Of a stretch of DNA of 24,916 bases, positions 9,322 to 19,600 are shown piece after piece. The notes beneath the pieces are model-generated. The model had not been told where the DNA came from and searched no databases. It saw nothing but the letters and a program-made list of their open reading frames with translations. The stretch comes from Reticulitermes lucifugus (lineage: Eukaryota; Arthropoda; Insecta; Blattodea; Rhinotermitidae). Where the stretch lies: positions 476-25,391 of the forward strand of contig JAKCWW010001042.1 in the NCBI GenBank assembly GCA_026260175.1, read 5' to 3'. Positions within the stretch are counted from its first letter, which is position 1; every line of letters starts with the position of its first letter. The translations under genes were made by a program, and so were the position numbers.

Positions 9322-9501
9322 GAGTGGCAGATGGGGTTGGTGGCTGGCGGCATTATGGAATTGATCCAGGAGAGTTTTCGGCATTCTTGATGCGAACATG
9401 TGAACGCTTGGTTTGTAGTGGGAGATTCATTACAACAGAACCTGCAGGTCTTCTTGCACGAAGTTACTACGAGCTCCTTGAGAACAAGCAGCCAATTCTA
9501 G
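9322..9501 (+). CDS. PPTC7: PPTC7 internal exon: start of the PP2C domain
   Basis: The exon encodes (G)[18 protein letters not shown], then [14 protein letters not shown] and [17 protein letters not shown](G). This is the segment of protein phosphatase PTC7 homolog (a mitochondrial PP2C-type Ser/Thr phosphatase, also an adaptor in turnover of the mitophagy receptors BNIP3 and NIX) that begins the catalytic core. The Asp of ADG in VADGVGGW is a metal-binding residue of the family. The acceptor is TTTAAAG at 9315-9321 and the donor GTGCAG begins at 9502. The exon is 180 nt, entered at phase 1 (the first Gly codon is split) and left at phase 1. The ~75-residue N-terminus with the mitochondrial targeting sequence is encoded upstream and was not found. 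Confidence 0.93.
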
Positions 9502-10681
9502 GTGCAGATAGTTTAATTTGATCTCTAAATGTAGTTACTGTATTCAGATCTATTTTTAACCTTTTGGTGTCAAAGGATGACTATAGGCATCACACATTGT
9601 AATGCTGAGGAAGCCAAATGGTGACTATAATCATCGCCCAATAACATGCAAAGTAATGGGTGGGCCATTTAAATGTTGGTGCTTTGCGGAGTACACTGGG
9701 TGCGTATTTCAGGTGCCAGAGGGTTAATGTTGTGCATATTCCAGTTTATTACTCATTGGTCAGTGTATATTTCATATTTTAAGAGTTGAAAAACCAGCAG
9801 AATATGGACTCAGCATGTTTTGCAAAAGTAAATTTTATATATACACTACATTTTATTTTTGTGATTTTTTTATTTCATTTTATTTAATGAAACTGGCAGT
9901 AGCTCAGACTGTACAGTGCTGACTGTTAGGATGACTGCTGAATTTGGGTGGAGGTCCTCATGCTGTAATTCAAGTATCATCCTGGCTTTTGTCCCGGAGG
10001 GACTCGTAAAAACCTGGGTAGCCAGTGTTCTGGCCAAGGTTCAAATTGGTCACTTCTGACGTACATGTAGGCTGTTACTGTTACACCAGCCCGCTCGGAA
10101 TGACTAGATCTACAAAAAGGGAAGGTGCTTTAAGACACTTCCTGTTTTGGTACAGTAAGTGTTGCAAAAGTAGCACCTTTTCAGATAATGCCACCACATG
10201 GAAGTGGGCTGTCATGCCAACATTTTAGAGGAACCTGTGGGGTGTACTTACACACAGCCTTAGCATGTTTTTCATTTTTATATATCACCTACCATTTTCT
10301 CACTTCGCTTACTCTTCTCACGAAGAGGTGGAGGCAGTAGCTTCCTCTGAATGATCAGTGAATTTCTACCAGAGTTCATGGCATCTCATTCTAGGAGATG
10401 AAAATGTTCAGAGTTGCTACCATGAAAACCTCAAACCTTGTATGCAGAAAGAGCATTATTGTCACCACTGAATAACGGCGAACACTTCGATTTGGAATGC
10501 CATATATTTTATGTACTTTGATTCCACCCAAGAATGTCTTTTTAACTCTGAATACATACTGTGTGTGAAATATGTGTAGATTTTTATGAAATCTGTGGGA
10601 ACTAAATGTAATTTAGAATTTAATATGTAAAAATGCCTCACGTATGTTGGAATATGTTGTAATTAGGAGTACATGTTACAG
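9502..10681 (+). other. PPTC7 intron between exons at 9322 and 10682
   Basis: GT at 9502-9503 and AG at 10680-10681 bound a 1,180-nt intron. Apart from the degenerate SINE at about 9894-10240 it shows no structure I can name. Confidence 0.85.
9894..10240 (+). repeat. Degenerate tRNA-derived SINE inside a PPTC7 intron
   Basis: GGCAGTAGCTCAGACTGTAC at 9895-9914 is an A-box-type tRNA head (TAGCTCAG...). GGTGGAGGTCC at about 9947 stands where a B box would be, but has lost the TTCRA core. Downstream, TCCCGGAGGGACTCG and CCAGCCCGCTCGGAATG are typical of a SINE body with surviving CpG. The 3' boundary is a guess. Confidence 0.5.
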
Positions 10682-10880
10682 GTAGCAGCACCGCTTGCGT
10701 TATTGTGCTGAATCGAGAAACAAATATGGTTTATACTGCAAATATTGGAGATAGTGGCTTTGTAATTGTACGCCATGGAGAGGTGGTTCATCGCTCTGAA
10801 GAACAGCAGCATTACTTCAACACACCGTTTCAGTTATCTCTGCCACCCCCTGGCCATAGTGGCTTGGTGCTTAGTGACAG
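10682..10880 (+). CDS. PPTC7: PPTC7 internal exon: GDSG segment of the PP2C domain
   Basis: The exon encodes (G)[38 protein letters not shown] and [15 protein letters not shown], ending [11 protein letters not shown](R). GDSG is the family's conserved loop beside the metal site, and [12 protein letters not shown] is a PPTC7 signature not seen in general PP2Cs. The acceptor TTACAG ends at 10681 and the donor GTAGAT starts at 10881. Entry phase 1 completes the Gly codon left by the previous exon. Exit phase 2 leaves AG, completed by G of the next exon to give Arg. The length of 199 nt fits exactly. No stop, frameshift or missing key residue is seen. Confidence 0.94.
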
Positions 10881-12132
10881 GTAGATCACAGTTTGCTATA
10901 ACCTTACACAGGTGACTTGTTCATCAGCTGTAACTTCCTGTGAAGATACATTTCTTTTCTTGTTTAACAAATCTGTTCAGCTTTTTTGATTAGGTTTGAA
11001 GTGGCATAGTAGGCAGCTGTAATTACTTAAATAAAAAATGTATTAAAGGGGAACTTATTTCATAATTTAAGCTGAGGCCAGAAAGCTTGAGAAGTCAGTT
11101 TTGTAATATGTACCTTTAGAAAGTGCTTCTGCCGATGGCAGTTTAAATTATCTTTTTGAAAAGGTAGTATGTACATACTGTAACTCATTTTAAGTTTGTT
11201 TCTTACTCCTTTTGTATTATTGCCTTTAATTTTGATTGAAAAATGTGTAATTTGCTTAATTTTAATGTTGTTTTATTAATTTATTAATCATTGTTTAGAC
11301 ACACAATTTTGTTATGCTGTTAACTTCATTAAAAAAATTAAATTTAAAACCCATATGATATTATTTTCACTTGAGATTTGCAAAAGTCAGGGTATACATA
11401 TACAAGTATTAGTCAAAACTCAAGTGCAAGAGACCATTTGGGACACCTAGGTATAGATGAATAGGTAATGTTAAAATGGATCTTAAAAGTATGTGGCATG
11501 AGTATGTGGACTGAATTCGTGTAGCTTAAGACAGGTTCCAGTGTGTTAGTGTGTGTGAAAATGGTAATGAACTTTCATGTTACATAAAAAGCGGGGAATT
11601 TCTTTACTAGTTGAGTGACAGTTTGTCGAGAAGGACTCTTGTCTATGTAGTTGGTAGAGTAGTTGGTATAGAATTGTTGCTCTCAACTGGTGTACTTTTG
11701 CCAAATGTGCTTTGAGGCTTTGAGTAAAAGAATAATTATATACAATTAAATATGCAAATCAACTATAGAAATGAAAAATCAATAAAGGTATTCTTATATA
11801 CACAGGTAAGAAAGATGGTGGATGTTGAGTGAAGACTTCGCTAAGCTTGAGGATGCACCATTATTATAAAGTCTGGAAACCTCTGAATGTACCTAAGCTT
11901 TTTACATTGATATTAATTCAAAACTTCCTCTGTTTTATGCTTTATGATAATCTGATGTTTTTCAACAATAAGTGACATTACAATAATAGGTGTATGCTTT
12001 GTATACATTATAGTTCTCTGTTCTGATTGTAGAGTAATGCAAAAAGAAACAAGTATACCATGAGCAAAAAATGTTTGAGAACAACTGTTCTAGAATGATC
12101 TGAATTCTTGTGTCATAATAATGGTATTTTAG
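10881..12132 (+). other. PPTC7 intron between exons at 10682 and 12133
   Basis: GT at 10881 and AG at 12131-12132 bound a 1,252-nt AT-rich intron. It contains the LINE tail copy at 11431-11660; the rest shows no recognisable element. Confidence 0.85.
11431..11660 (+). mobile_element. Second copy of the LINE 3' tail, in sense inside a PPTC7 intron
   Basis: This aligns along its length with 1-245. GGTAATGTTAAAATGGATCT matches GATAATATTAAAATGGATCT. Further on, AAAAGCGGGGAATTTCTTTA matches AAACGCGGGAAATTTCTTGA, and CGAGAAGGACTCTTGTC matches CAAGAAGGACTCTGCTC. The protein-coding part is far more decayed than in the first copy. Most CpGs of the first copy are replaced here, often by TG or CA. Confidence 0.8.
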
Positions 12133-12389
12133 GCCAGAATCAGCAGATACATCAAACTTCCAAGTGGAGGATGGTGATGTCATACTTCTAGCAACAGATG
12201 GAGTTTTTGACAATGTCCCTGATCAGTTGCTGATCACAGAACTGATAAAGGTCCAAGGTGAACGTGATCCTACCAAGATTCAGGGAGTTGCTAATTCCAT
12301 TGCTTTCATGGCAAGAAGTTTAGCATTTGATGGGAACTTCATGTCTCCATTTGCACAGAATGCTCGTGAGAATGGCATTGATGCTGTAG
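12133..12389 (+). CDS. PPTC7: PPTC7 internal exon: TDG segment of the PP2C domain
   Basis: The exon encodes (R)PESADTSNFQVEDGDV, ILLATDGVFDNVPDQLLITE, LIKVQGERDPTKIQGVANSI, and AFMARSLAFDGNFMSPFAQN followed by ARENGIDAV(G). The Asp of TDG is a metal-binding residue, and ATDG.FDN.PD plus NFMSPFA are strongly conserved in PPTC7. The acceptor TTTTAG ends at 12132. The donor GTGAGT begins at 12390, a near-perfect 5' splice site, only about 18 nt before a (TTG)n(TTA)n run. It is 257 nt, entered at phase 2 and left at phase 1. Protein similarity to the animal family is high and uninterrupted. Confidence 0.95.
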
Positions 12390-12407
12390 GTGAGTGGTCT
12401 CAGCTTC

Positions 12408-12415
12408 TGTTGTTG

Positions 12416-12459
<44 letters not shown>

Positions 12460-12460
12460 T
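12408..12460. repeat. (TTG)n(TTA)n microsatellite, (TAA)n tail of the antisense retroelement
   Basis: About four TTG units followed by about fourteen TTA units. On the - strand this lies directly after the end of the retroelement reading frame, as an AAT/TAA-type 3' tail would. Confidence 0.85.
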
Positions 12461-12469
12461 GTCATTCTT

Positions 12470-12995
12470 ATCATATTTATGCACGGTATTTATAGTTATA
12501 TACTGAAACCATGTTTCTAGGGTGTATAGTGTTGCATCTATTTTGTGGTTACATTTTATGGTACATGTGATGCTGTTTCCCTTGATAAATGGTTTGTACT
12601 TTTACATTAGTACTTACCAAAGTATGTGCGCGGTGCCCAATATGGCTGTTTTGTATACTTCCTTGAGTTCATGCTTTCCCAGTATGTTGCTGAGGTATTT
12701 TCTGAATGAGTTTGAGATAGTTTCGGTTGCACCTATTATGACTGATATCACTTTTGTTTTTACATTCCACATGCACTGTATTTCTATTGTAAAGTCTTTA
12801 ATTTTATAATCTTCTCGGCTTCGTTCTTAATCACATTTCTGTCTCCTGAAATTGTAACATCCATCAACATTCGTGTTCCTTTTTAATTATCATGGATTGT
12901 GATGTCCGGTTGATTGTTAGGGGTAGTTTTGTTGTTGTGCTGAAGTCACAGGTGTTTAGCTGGTTTTCAAACAGTACAGGCCACTGACCAAGCAC
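12470..12995 (-). pseudogene. Non-LTR retrotransposon C-terminus, fragment B
   Basis: Read right to left: NQPDITIHDN, then LMDVTISGDRNVIKNEAEKI, then MWNVKTKVISVIIGATETIS, NSFRKYLSNILGKHELKEVY and KTAILGTAHILW before a stop. The order PD...D, GDRN...EAEK, MW...T..I...IGA...I, K.AILGTAHI.R is that of the C-terminal region following the reverse transcriptase in a common insect retrotransposon group. PD-X14-D has the spacing of a restriction-like endonuclease motif (PD-X12-14-D). Frameshifts and stops separate the pieces. The strand is opposite to PPTC7. Confidence 0.72.
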
Positions 12996-13009
12996 TTCTT
13001 ATTCATTAT

Positions 13010-13336
13010 TCTCATAAAAACTTTCAAAACTGTATGGCATGTATTGAGTATTACTGCTTTCTGCATGAGAATATATAGACCAGGATGAAGTGAGCAGTTT
13101 CAAACTGTCATGCAACTTGGGATAATACCCGTTGTGGTCAATACTAATGGTGCTATATAGATTGTGTTCAGTTGCCATATCCTTGTTAGCTCTTCTTTTA
13201 GATTTATATATTTCTGGAGCTTCTCCGTGATAGTGCTGTGGAAGTTGTGATTGTTTGGGGTGGATACATCCATTAAACATGCTTCTTTGGTGCTTCTATC
13301 AAGCATAACTATATCTGGTCTGTTGTGGACAGTTGG

Positions 13337-13340
<4 letters not shown>
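13010..13340 (-). pseudogene. Non-LTR retrotransposon C-terminus, fragment A
   Basis: Right to left: NRPDIVMLDRSTKEACLMDV, STPNNHNFHSTITEKLQKYI, NLKEELTRIW, LVLTTTGIIPSCMTV, a stop, then LHPGLYILMQKAVILNTCHT. The PD-X14-D pair and the following EK..KY..L..E..R.W and QK.VIL.T... blocks parallel fragment B at clearly lower identity. The two are therefore different members or families of one retroelement type in the same orientation. One in-frame stop at 13100 lies in an otherwise continuous frame. Confidence 0.72.
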
Positions 13341-13367
<27 letters not shown>

Positions 13368-13404
13368 GGTAGTAGTAGTCGTAGTAGTAGTAGTAGTAGT
13401 AGTA
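13338..13404. repeat. Compound microsatellite (TTA)n(TAG)n
   Basis: About ten TTA units (13338-13368) run into about twelve TAG/AGT units with one TCG interruption (13369-13404). It abuts the 5' side of retroelement fragment A. Confidence 0.9.
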
Positions 13405-13446
13405 ATGATTGATGGACCTTTCTCCACTTTAGTGTCTTTTGTGCAG

Positions 13447-13496
13447 GTGGTAAACCAGATGATATAACAGTACTTCTAGCGACAGTGGCGATATGA
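13447..13496 (+). CDS. PPTC7: PPTC7 last coding exon
   Basis: The exon encodes (G)GKPDDITVLLATVAI and a TGA at 13494-13496. The KPDDIT motif contributes the final metal-coordinating Asp of the PP2C fold, so this 50-nt exon is essential. The acceptor TTTTGTGCAG ends at 13446; entry phase 1 completes a Gly codon with the G at 12389. The protein stops about three residues earlier than the human protein, whose end I recall as VAEYTD; a short end of this kind is normal in insects as far as I recall. With only 16 codons it is invisible to a simple open-frame scan. Confidence 0.93.
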
Positions 13497-13610
13497 AGAC
13501 CAAGATGGTTGGTTAGTAGTTCATCAACATTCTTTTGTATCATAGTTTTCTCGAGACCAGGATGATTGTTCAGTAATTCATCAACATTTTTTTGTACGAT
13601 AGCTCATCAC
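13497..13610 (+). repeat. 57-bp tandem duplication at the start of the PPTC7 3'UTR
   Basis: AGACCAAGATGGTTGGTTAG at 13497 and AGACCAGGATGATTGTTCAG at 13554 start two adjacent 57-nt units. They also share TTCATCAACATT.TTTTGTA further in and are roughly 80 percent identical by eye. The first unit begins exactly one base after the stop codon. Confidence 0.8.
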
Positions 13611-15785
13611 GTTCATGACGTTTAAGTTTCACTTGCTTTTGATACAATACATGACAGTTTATACATGGCCTAAGATCTTGCATATCGTTGGAAAAAAGAT
13701 GCATTTTACACTTTGCAGTGTGGGTCATTTGAAAGATAAAAGTGAGGCATGAATTCAGCCATTAAATAGGGCATTGTACACCCATCTGTCGTGGTATGGT
13801 ATTACATATTTACATAGTGCACTTGCTAGACTGAATAAGGTGTCAGGAGGAGATTATTTCTCATTGTGTACATAGTCGATCATCTTGTCGACTGTCATAT
13901 TGTTTCAATGGCTGGCTTCGTTTGGCCATGATCATTACTATCCTTGACATTATGCCTGTTGAACTCTTGTTTTTAAATTCAGTATGAGTGTGTATATTGG
14001 TATGCTAGAGGTCATTATAAGTAGAATGACTTCGTATACATTGAAGTGTTGTAGTGGTGCGGGTGGATGTCCACCAGGCACTAATAGTGTGTACACACAG
14101 CAGCATCAATCCAAAGCTTGGGGCTTTATCAAGAAGAAACCCCTTTGGATGATATTATACTAAAGCTAGTGATGACTTACTTGTGTAGATGGAAAATTTA
14201 CCGGTGGTTGCTGACTGCTAGAACTTGTAAAAATTATGGAAGCATTGACATCTAGTCTGTCAACAAAACCACATCTTTGCGAGTACTGTTGGTACTTGAA
14301 GGTTGACTGAGGATCATGTGGTACAGTTGTTAAATTATTAACGATTATGATTGCTCCTTGTAACACCTTGTTTCATTTGCTGACTTCAAATTATTTTCAA
14401 ACCTGTTACTGAAATTGTCTGACATGATTTATTTTCATACTATCACTTTTGTTAATGTTGTGAGTGGCATTGTCAGTTCTGAAATTGCCTCAGCTGGTAT
14501 AGGCTGAAATGATTTGTGTGTACTTTTTTTTTTTTTTGTAAGATGGCCGTTCCAGTTAACAGAGTCTTGTTCATGCAATGTCAGTCTCTGAAACTATTAA
14601 AGATATGTTTTATTCCATAAACCATTTGAGAATCTATATACATGATTATTTTTAGGGATGTCAATTGATATACATAATTCTGTGTGATATCAATGAATAA
14701 GGTTTTGAACATGATATGAAACATATATGTACATACCATTTCCTTTGTGACCTGCTTATTTTTACTTTGAAATGAAATTTCAGGTCATAGATTTATGTTA
14801 CATTCGCAGCACAGTAATGGTTTGCAGTGCTGTGACAGTTTGTATTATGGAGCAGTTTTTTGTACATGTTCACACAGCGAGCATTATGTACATGCATTGC
14901 AGTCACATTTTATGTGTATGTGAAATATGCAGATTTGAAGTAGCGTGAAATAAAAATAATAATAAATTCTTACTTATGCACAAAATTTTAAATAGTGAAG
15001 ATGATTAAAGTAACTTTTATTGTTAATTTATTAATATTTTGCTTAAAAAGTATGTTTAAAAGCAAAAATGTGCTACAGTGGTAGATTTAAGCATTCAGAG
15101 AACAAACATCCCCCCTGCTTTATATTTATTTGTATGGTGAAAATAAGCATGAACTATGCAATGTTTGAATTCTGTGAGGTCGTCAGAAACACATCCCTTT
15201 CATAAAATGTGACCAAACTGTTCTGTCTCCATTAATGGTGTAAAAGCACAAAACTGTTCATTTTCACAGACCTGTTTCAAGCAAAATAATTCTGATATTG
15301 AATTTGAAATATAAGCCAGGAATAGAGAGTAGCTCTATCTGATGGACTGAACAGATGATTTTAGTTTCACATGATGACAGGAACAGAGCCACTTTCCAAA
15401 ACATCATGTATAGCTATGGAGAGCTGGGATAACATGTGGTACAGCGACTAGGCTGTGGGATGGACAGCTGAGGAATCTGTTGATTCTGGGCATGGGAAAG
15501 AGATTTTTCTTGTCCTCCAAAGAGTTCAGATTGGCTGTGGGTGCCACCCAGCCTCCTGTTCAATGGATATAATACAGTTATGAGATTTTTGCCACTGAAG
15601 CACTTAGCAGAGTTGGTGGAAGGGCCTACTGCATGTACATGTGCTGCTTTGTTTTGTCCATCAGTCTGATAAAGTCGTGATTGGTACTGCCAGCAGCTAT
15701 TAACAAGGAGACTAGTGTCAAGTGAATGGAGTGAGTTTTATGACAAGTCTGTTATGTCACTGATACATTCAAAATTGGATTTTTT
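13611..15785 (+). other. PPTC7 3'UTR and downstream sequence, no second gene recognised
   Basis: Candidate poly(A) signals are ATTAAA at 13761 followed by GT-rich sequence, and AATAAA at 14949 and 14961. A T14 run is at about 14525-14538, and a C-rich CCCCCC is at 15111. No coding exon or RNA gene was recognised. Which signal is used cannot be told from sequence alone. Confidence 0.45.
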
Positions 15786-16945
15786 GACAAAAAGGGGCAA
15801 ACTTGGGTAATTGTTCTGAATGTTTACAGTTTTATAAATAAAGAAATGCAGGAGGCAACAGCACAAGTGTCTGAACATTACAGAAAACAGCTGTGGAAAG
15901 TGAAAAAGAAGCTGAAAGAGGCAACTAAAGGACCTTCATTCAGGACACCTAGCAAGGAAGGGATTTTATGTGCAAGAAAGAACGTAACCATCTACCCATA
16001 AAGTCCTTCCAAAATCGAGAGGATTAATTTTGAAGGTGGTAGATGTAGCTTATGGAAAATTTTGAAGGTGAATGGATTTCAGCGGAATAAGAAAAGAAAC
16101 AATAGGACAGTCCTGACTGAAAAACATGATGTAAGATATATACAAGTGTAATACCTCACAGCCCTGAAAAGATACAGAGAAGAACGTTGTGCAGTTCTGT
16201 GTGAGGATGAGATGTTTATACTTAGTTGCCTTGCTGGACATATGAACTGGAGTGATCATTGTACATGAGGTCTGGATGTACAAATATTGAGAGGAGGAAA
16301 TACATGCTTCATATGGGAGGTGGCAGTGGTTTCATTCCTAGTGCCCTAGTTATCTTCAGATGCAACCAGAAAACAAGAGAATACTACAATGAAATAAATG
16401 GCAAAAATTAAATTAATTGGTTAAAAGAGAAGTTAATTCCTATTTGGAGCACAGTTCCTTACTTGTAATTGTTAATATCTCCTATCAGAACACAAAGAAG
16501 TACAAAGCTGCAGCATCAAATTCAAATAATGATGTGATGAAGAATTGGTTATGTGTGGGAAATATTCCATTTTGTGATACAGTATCAAAAGTATAGCTGT
16601 ATGAAATAATAGGTGCTTACAGTCATTTGCCAGACTTTGTGTTATCACCCAGATATGAAATCTATATAATTAATCTGGATAGGCATGAAGCATTTGGTTG
16701 GTGCAAATAATGTGACATACATTATGAACAATATAAAACATCTAGGTTAGTTGGGATTCAAAGACACTGGCAAAAAAAAAAGTGTATCATTATTTGTGTA
16801 CACGTAGACAAACTATAAAAGCAGTGTTATGACCTGGAAGGTATAATAGAAGGGAGAAATTAAAATATAAATAAAACAAGATGGAATGAGCAGTGGTAGC
16901 AATGGCAGTGATGGTGAATGTGATGAACTCACAACACTCAGTCCA
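15786..16945 (+). pseudogene. Tc1/mariner-superfamily DDE transposase pseudogene, near full length
   Basis: In order: GQTWVIVLNVYSFINKE and VSEHYRKQLWKVKKKLKEAT, KGPSFRTPSKE (N-terminal DNA-binding part), then RCSLWKILKVNGFQRNKKRN, LTEKHDVRYIQV, LTALKRYREERCAVLCEDEM, GGGSGFIPSALVIF, INWLKEKLIPIW, LVIVNISYQNTK, MKNWLCVGNIPFCDT and YHPDMKSI-stop-LIW. The tail reads HVDKL and CYDLEGIIEGRN, then a Ser/Asp-rich end (SSGSNGSDGECDEL). This is the layout of the insect DDE_3 transposases (...VVYTDETYI, ..VIDNASYHN, YHPDLNPIELIW). The first catalytic Asp (16206-16208) survives, the second is Val (16471-16473), and the Glu is a TAA stop (16667-16669). Several other stops and frameshifts occur. Confidence 0.8.
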
Positions 16946-18650
16946 ACAAAATGCACTATATTGTTCCCAGATATTCTATATTACAATACCACGAACACTC
17001 CTATGTGTTTCGATCCCAGCACCTTTTTGTGGTATACCCATAATGCACTGACAATGTACAGTTTTGTACATTGGATAGAAAAGTGTTTATTTGGGTGTAT
17101 GAATGATGAGTCAGTCACCAACTGAAGAACCAGGTTCAATGCCAGGGCAGTGTGATTTGTGATGGACAAAGTGGCACTGGGACAGGTTTTTTCCTACATA
17201 ATTTGGCTTTACCCTGCCAGTTATCATTTCACCAATGGTCCGTATTCATATTCATTCATCTGCCATTTACATTGTCTGCTGTGGATACTGATGGCATTGC
17301 TAAACAAACCACAAAATTAGATACTGTGACTAGCGTCGATGTAAAGCTGTTTTTTTTTTTTTCTGAAATTCTTCAGTAAAATTGTCAACAGCAAGTTACT
17401 GACCTCATCATCACATCATTGTAAATTGTAATAAAATATTCCAGTTGTGAACTTTTGAGTTATGGTACCATGTAGTTTCTTAGGTGGTGGAAAAACAGGC
17501 TGCTTCCAATTTCAGGGTAGATGAGACTACAAGGTGCCATAACACAAAAGTCACAATGTAAATTTTCACCGCCATGAAAACCTTAAATCCTGTGAAAGAA
17601 AATGTTAATTTTGAAGTAAATGGTGTTGCTTTGTGAATGAAAGACAGTGTAAGGTGTCCATTACCTTACAGGATGATTTGATATGTCTGTGACTGTGTAT
17701 GTCAGTTTGGAAATTTTTATCAGTTGATATCCCTATCTGTTTTGTTCATCTGTGGTAACACCTTTCCTCTTCCTATCAGAATGGATAAAAGAATCCTAAT
17801 ATTACAAAGTATTACTGCCCACAATGTATAAGAATTACAACAAATTAAATTTGCAGTTAATTATTTTGCGAGTGTAGTGTCAGACAGAAGAGCAAAAGGC
17901 TTCTCCCATCAAGTTGGGCTGACTAATAACATACAGATTTGCCAACAGCTGTACTGTATAGAAAACGTTCTATAGGATATTAGTATGCCATGTTGAAATA
18001 AATTAATTTGTTACCTCTTTTATTTAAAGCATTGTTGCATGGTGCCATTATCCCTGTCTTTAGTGGTACTTAAATTTTACATTACATTTCACTACATTGT
18101 AAAAAGAAGAACCGTTTTAATGTTCGCATGTTGTACTATGTTAGGCAGAGCAAGAGGTTAACTGTTGATCAAACAGACATCAGAATTTACATAATTTTAT
18201 GATAAGTAAACACATGGTAATATGAGCATTTAAAATATATCAGCAAATTAGATCTGTCATTCTGCTGATAGGCTAAATTCTCTGTTTATTTCAATAAATG
18301 GTAATAAAATCAGAAGACATACAGCCAAAAGTTACAGAATTTCTCAGCGTATGTGTTGTATATATTTATAATTTGATAAATGGCTGTGATCACTTCAGGT
18401 GTGCATCTTTATTATACTTCAGTTATCATCAGAGTAGCCACATGGTAATGCTTATGATGTATACTAGTGACCAGATTACTTGCTAGCTGAGCTCCCTAAC
18501 ACTGCACATAGCTGCAGTTGGCATGGTGGGGTCACTGCTAGGCTCTCCTTGGATTGGCCAGGGGACATTATAACCCTTGAAAAAACGTTTAGTCTGTTGG
18601 GAGTACATTCATAGCTTCACTTACTCTCTTTTTACCTGTGTGCCTCATCA
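16946..18650. other. Intergenic stretch, no gene recognised
   Basis: AT-rich and CpG-poor, with a T13 run at about 17350 and several AATAAA words. Short open frames have no recognisable domain. Confidence 0.4.
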
Positions 18651-19600
18651 CACCTGTACTAACATCTGGCAAGTGACCTGATCACCCTTGTGTATTTATA
18701 GAGCGTATCTGAATTGAATCCTAGAGTCATGTTTGGCAGTGTCTTACAAATGCTATGATCAAGGAGCCTGTGACCCATGAATGGCAGACAGTGACATTTA
18801 CTGCCATGAAGTTCTAACAGTGTGTGCACAGTCAGTATAGCTTTTGAAACTGCGGTTACAGTCCAGCGATGTAGATGCACGGGGCTAATCAAAGCCACTT
18901 ACATATTCATCTGTGATGAGTAAGAAGTCAACACCAGCAATAGGAAAATCAACTGACTTTGTGTGTTAATATTCTCACCTGCCTGTAATTTTTCCATGGT
19001 AAATGTATAACTTACTGGTATGAAGGCCCTCATTTTAACATGGCAGTGACATGTTTTAATGTTGAAGTGCAAGGGGATATTAGGGCAAAGTACAATTACA
19101 ATGATGTGGGTAGGCTGGATGTATCTTGTGGAGAAATGTTTGGTGGGTAGCTTATTTGTATAGATGGTGTAGTGAGCCAGCATTTGTCAGCCCTTCTAGA
19201 TGCACATTGCTTGGTATTGGTAACTTAAGCCTTTGGTCTTCAGCTACGTCATATGTTGAAGCTGTTGCAACATTTTGGTGTATGATGCAATCACCATCTT
19301 TAGGGTGAATGTGACATTGTTGTAACATTTTTCCAGTGATTTAATAATGGCACATATATTCTCAGTAACCCTGTGTGCAGCTGTATTACTACTATAAGGG
19401 ACACACACATTGCCACATACATCTACATCATCATCTGTTAAGAAAAAGGTCCCCTGTGCTCTTTTCACAGCCAAATTTGTATTCGTGGGTAACACATCAG
19501 ATGATTTGCCCACACTTTGTGCCTTTTATATGGCAACCATCCTGTCACCTTCTTGTGACCTTTCTTTCACATAAATGGTCTGTCAACATAAATGCAGGTA
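18651..19600 (-). other. Unrecognised - strand stretch with consecutive open frames
   Basis: On the - strand, three open frames of 60-94 codons follow each other (19513-19244, 19183-18899, 18898-18659) with little space between them. One contains FFLTDDDVDVCGNVCVPYSS and another CHCLPFMGHRLLDHSICKTL. The second faintly recalls the CxxH.LNL region of hAT transposases, but I cannot support that. It may be a decayed transposon coding region. No function is proposed. Confidence 0.25.

Larger units (their letters stand above)
12390..13446 (+). other. Last PPTC7 intron, almost filled by antisense retroelement pieces
   Basis: The intron is bounded by GTGAGT at 12390 and a pyrimidine-rich TCTTTTGTGCAG ending at 13446. 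Of its 1,057 nt, roughly 12408-13404 is microsatellite plus two retrotransposon fragments on the opposite strand. Only the extreme ends look like original intron. Confidence 0.85.

Noticed and set aside
12164-12520. 118-codon + strand frame running past 12389 as a single exon
   Set aside because: The part after 12389 is a microsatellite-encoded poly-Leu; a strong GTGAGT donor and the PPTC7 protein end the exon at 12389.
13100-13543. 147-codon - strand open frame as a gene
   Set aside because: It joins antisense of PPTC7 exon and 3'UTR, microsatellite (poly-Leu, poly-Ile) and a retroelement fragment; only the last part has meaning.
16886-17125. Separate 79-codon gene starting MSSGSNGSDGECDEL
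   Set aside because: Its first 20 codons look like the acidic tail of the preceding transposase pseudogene and the rest has no support.
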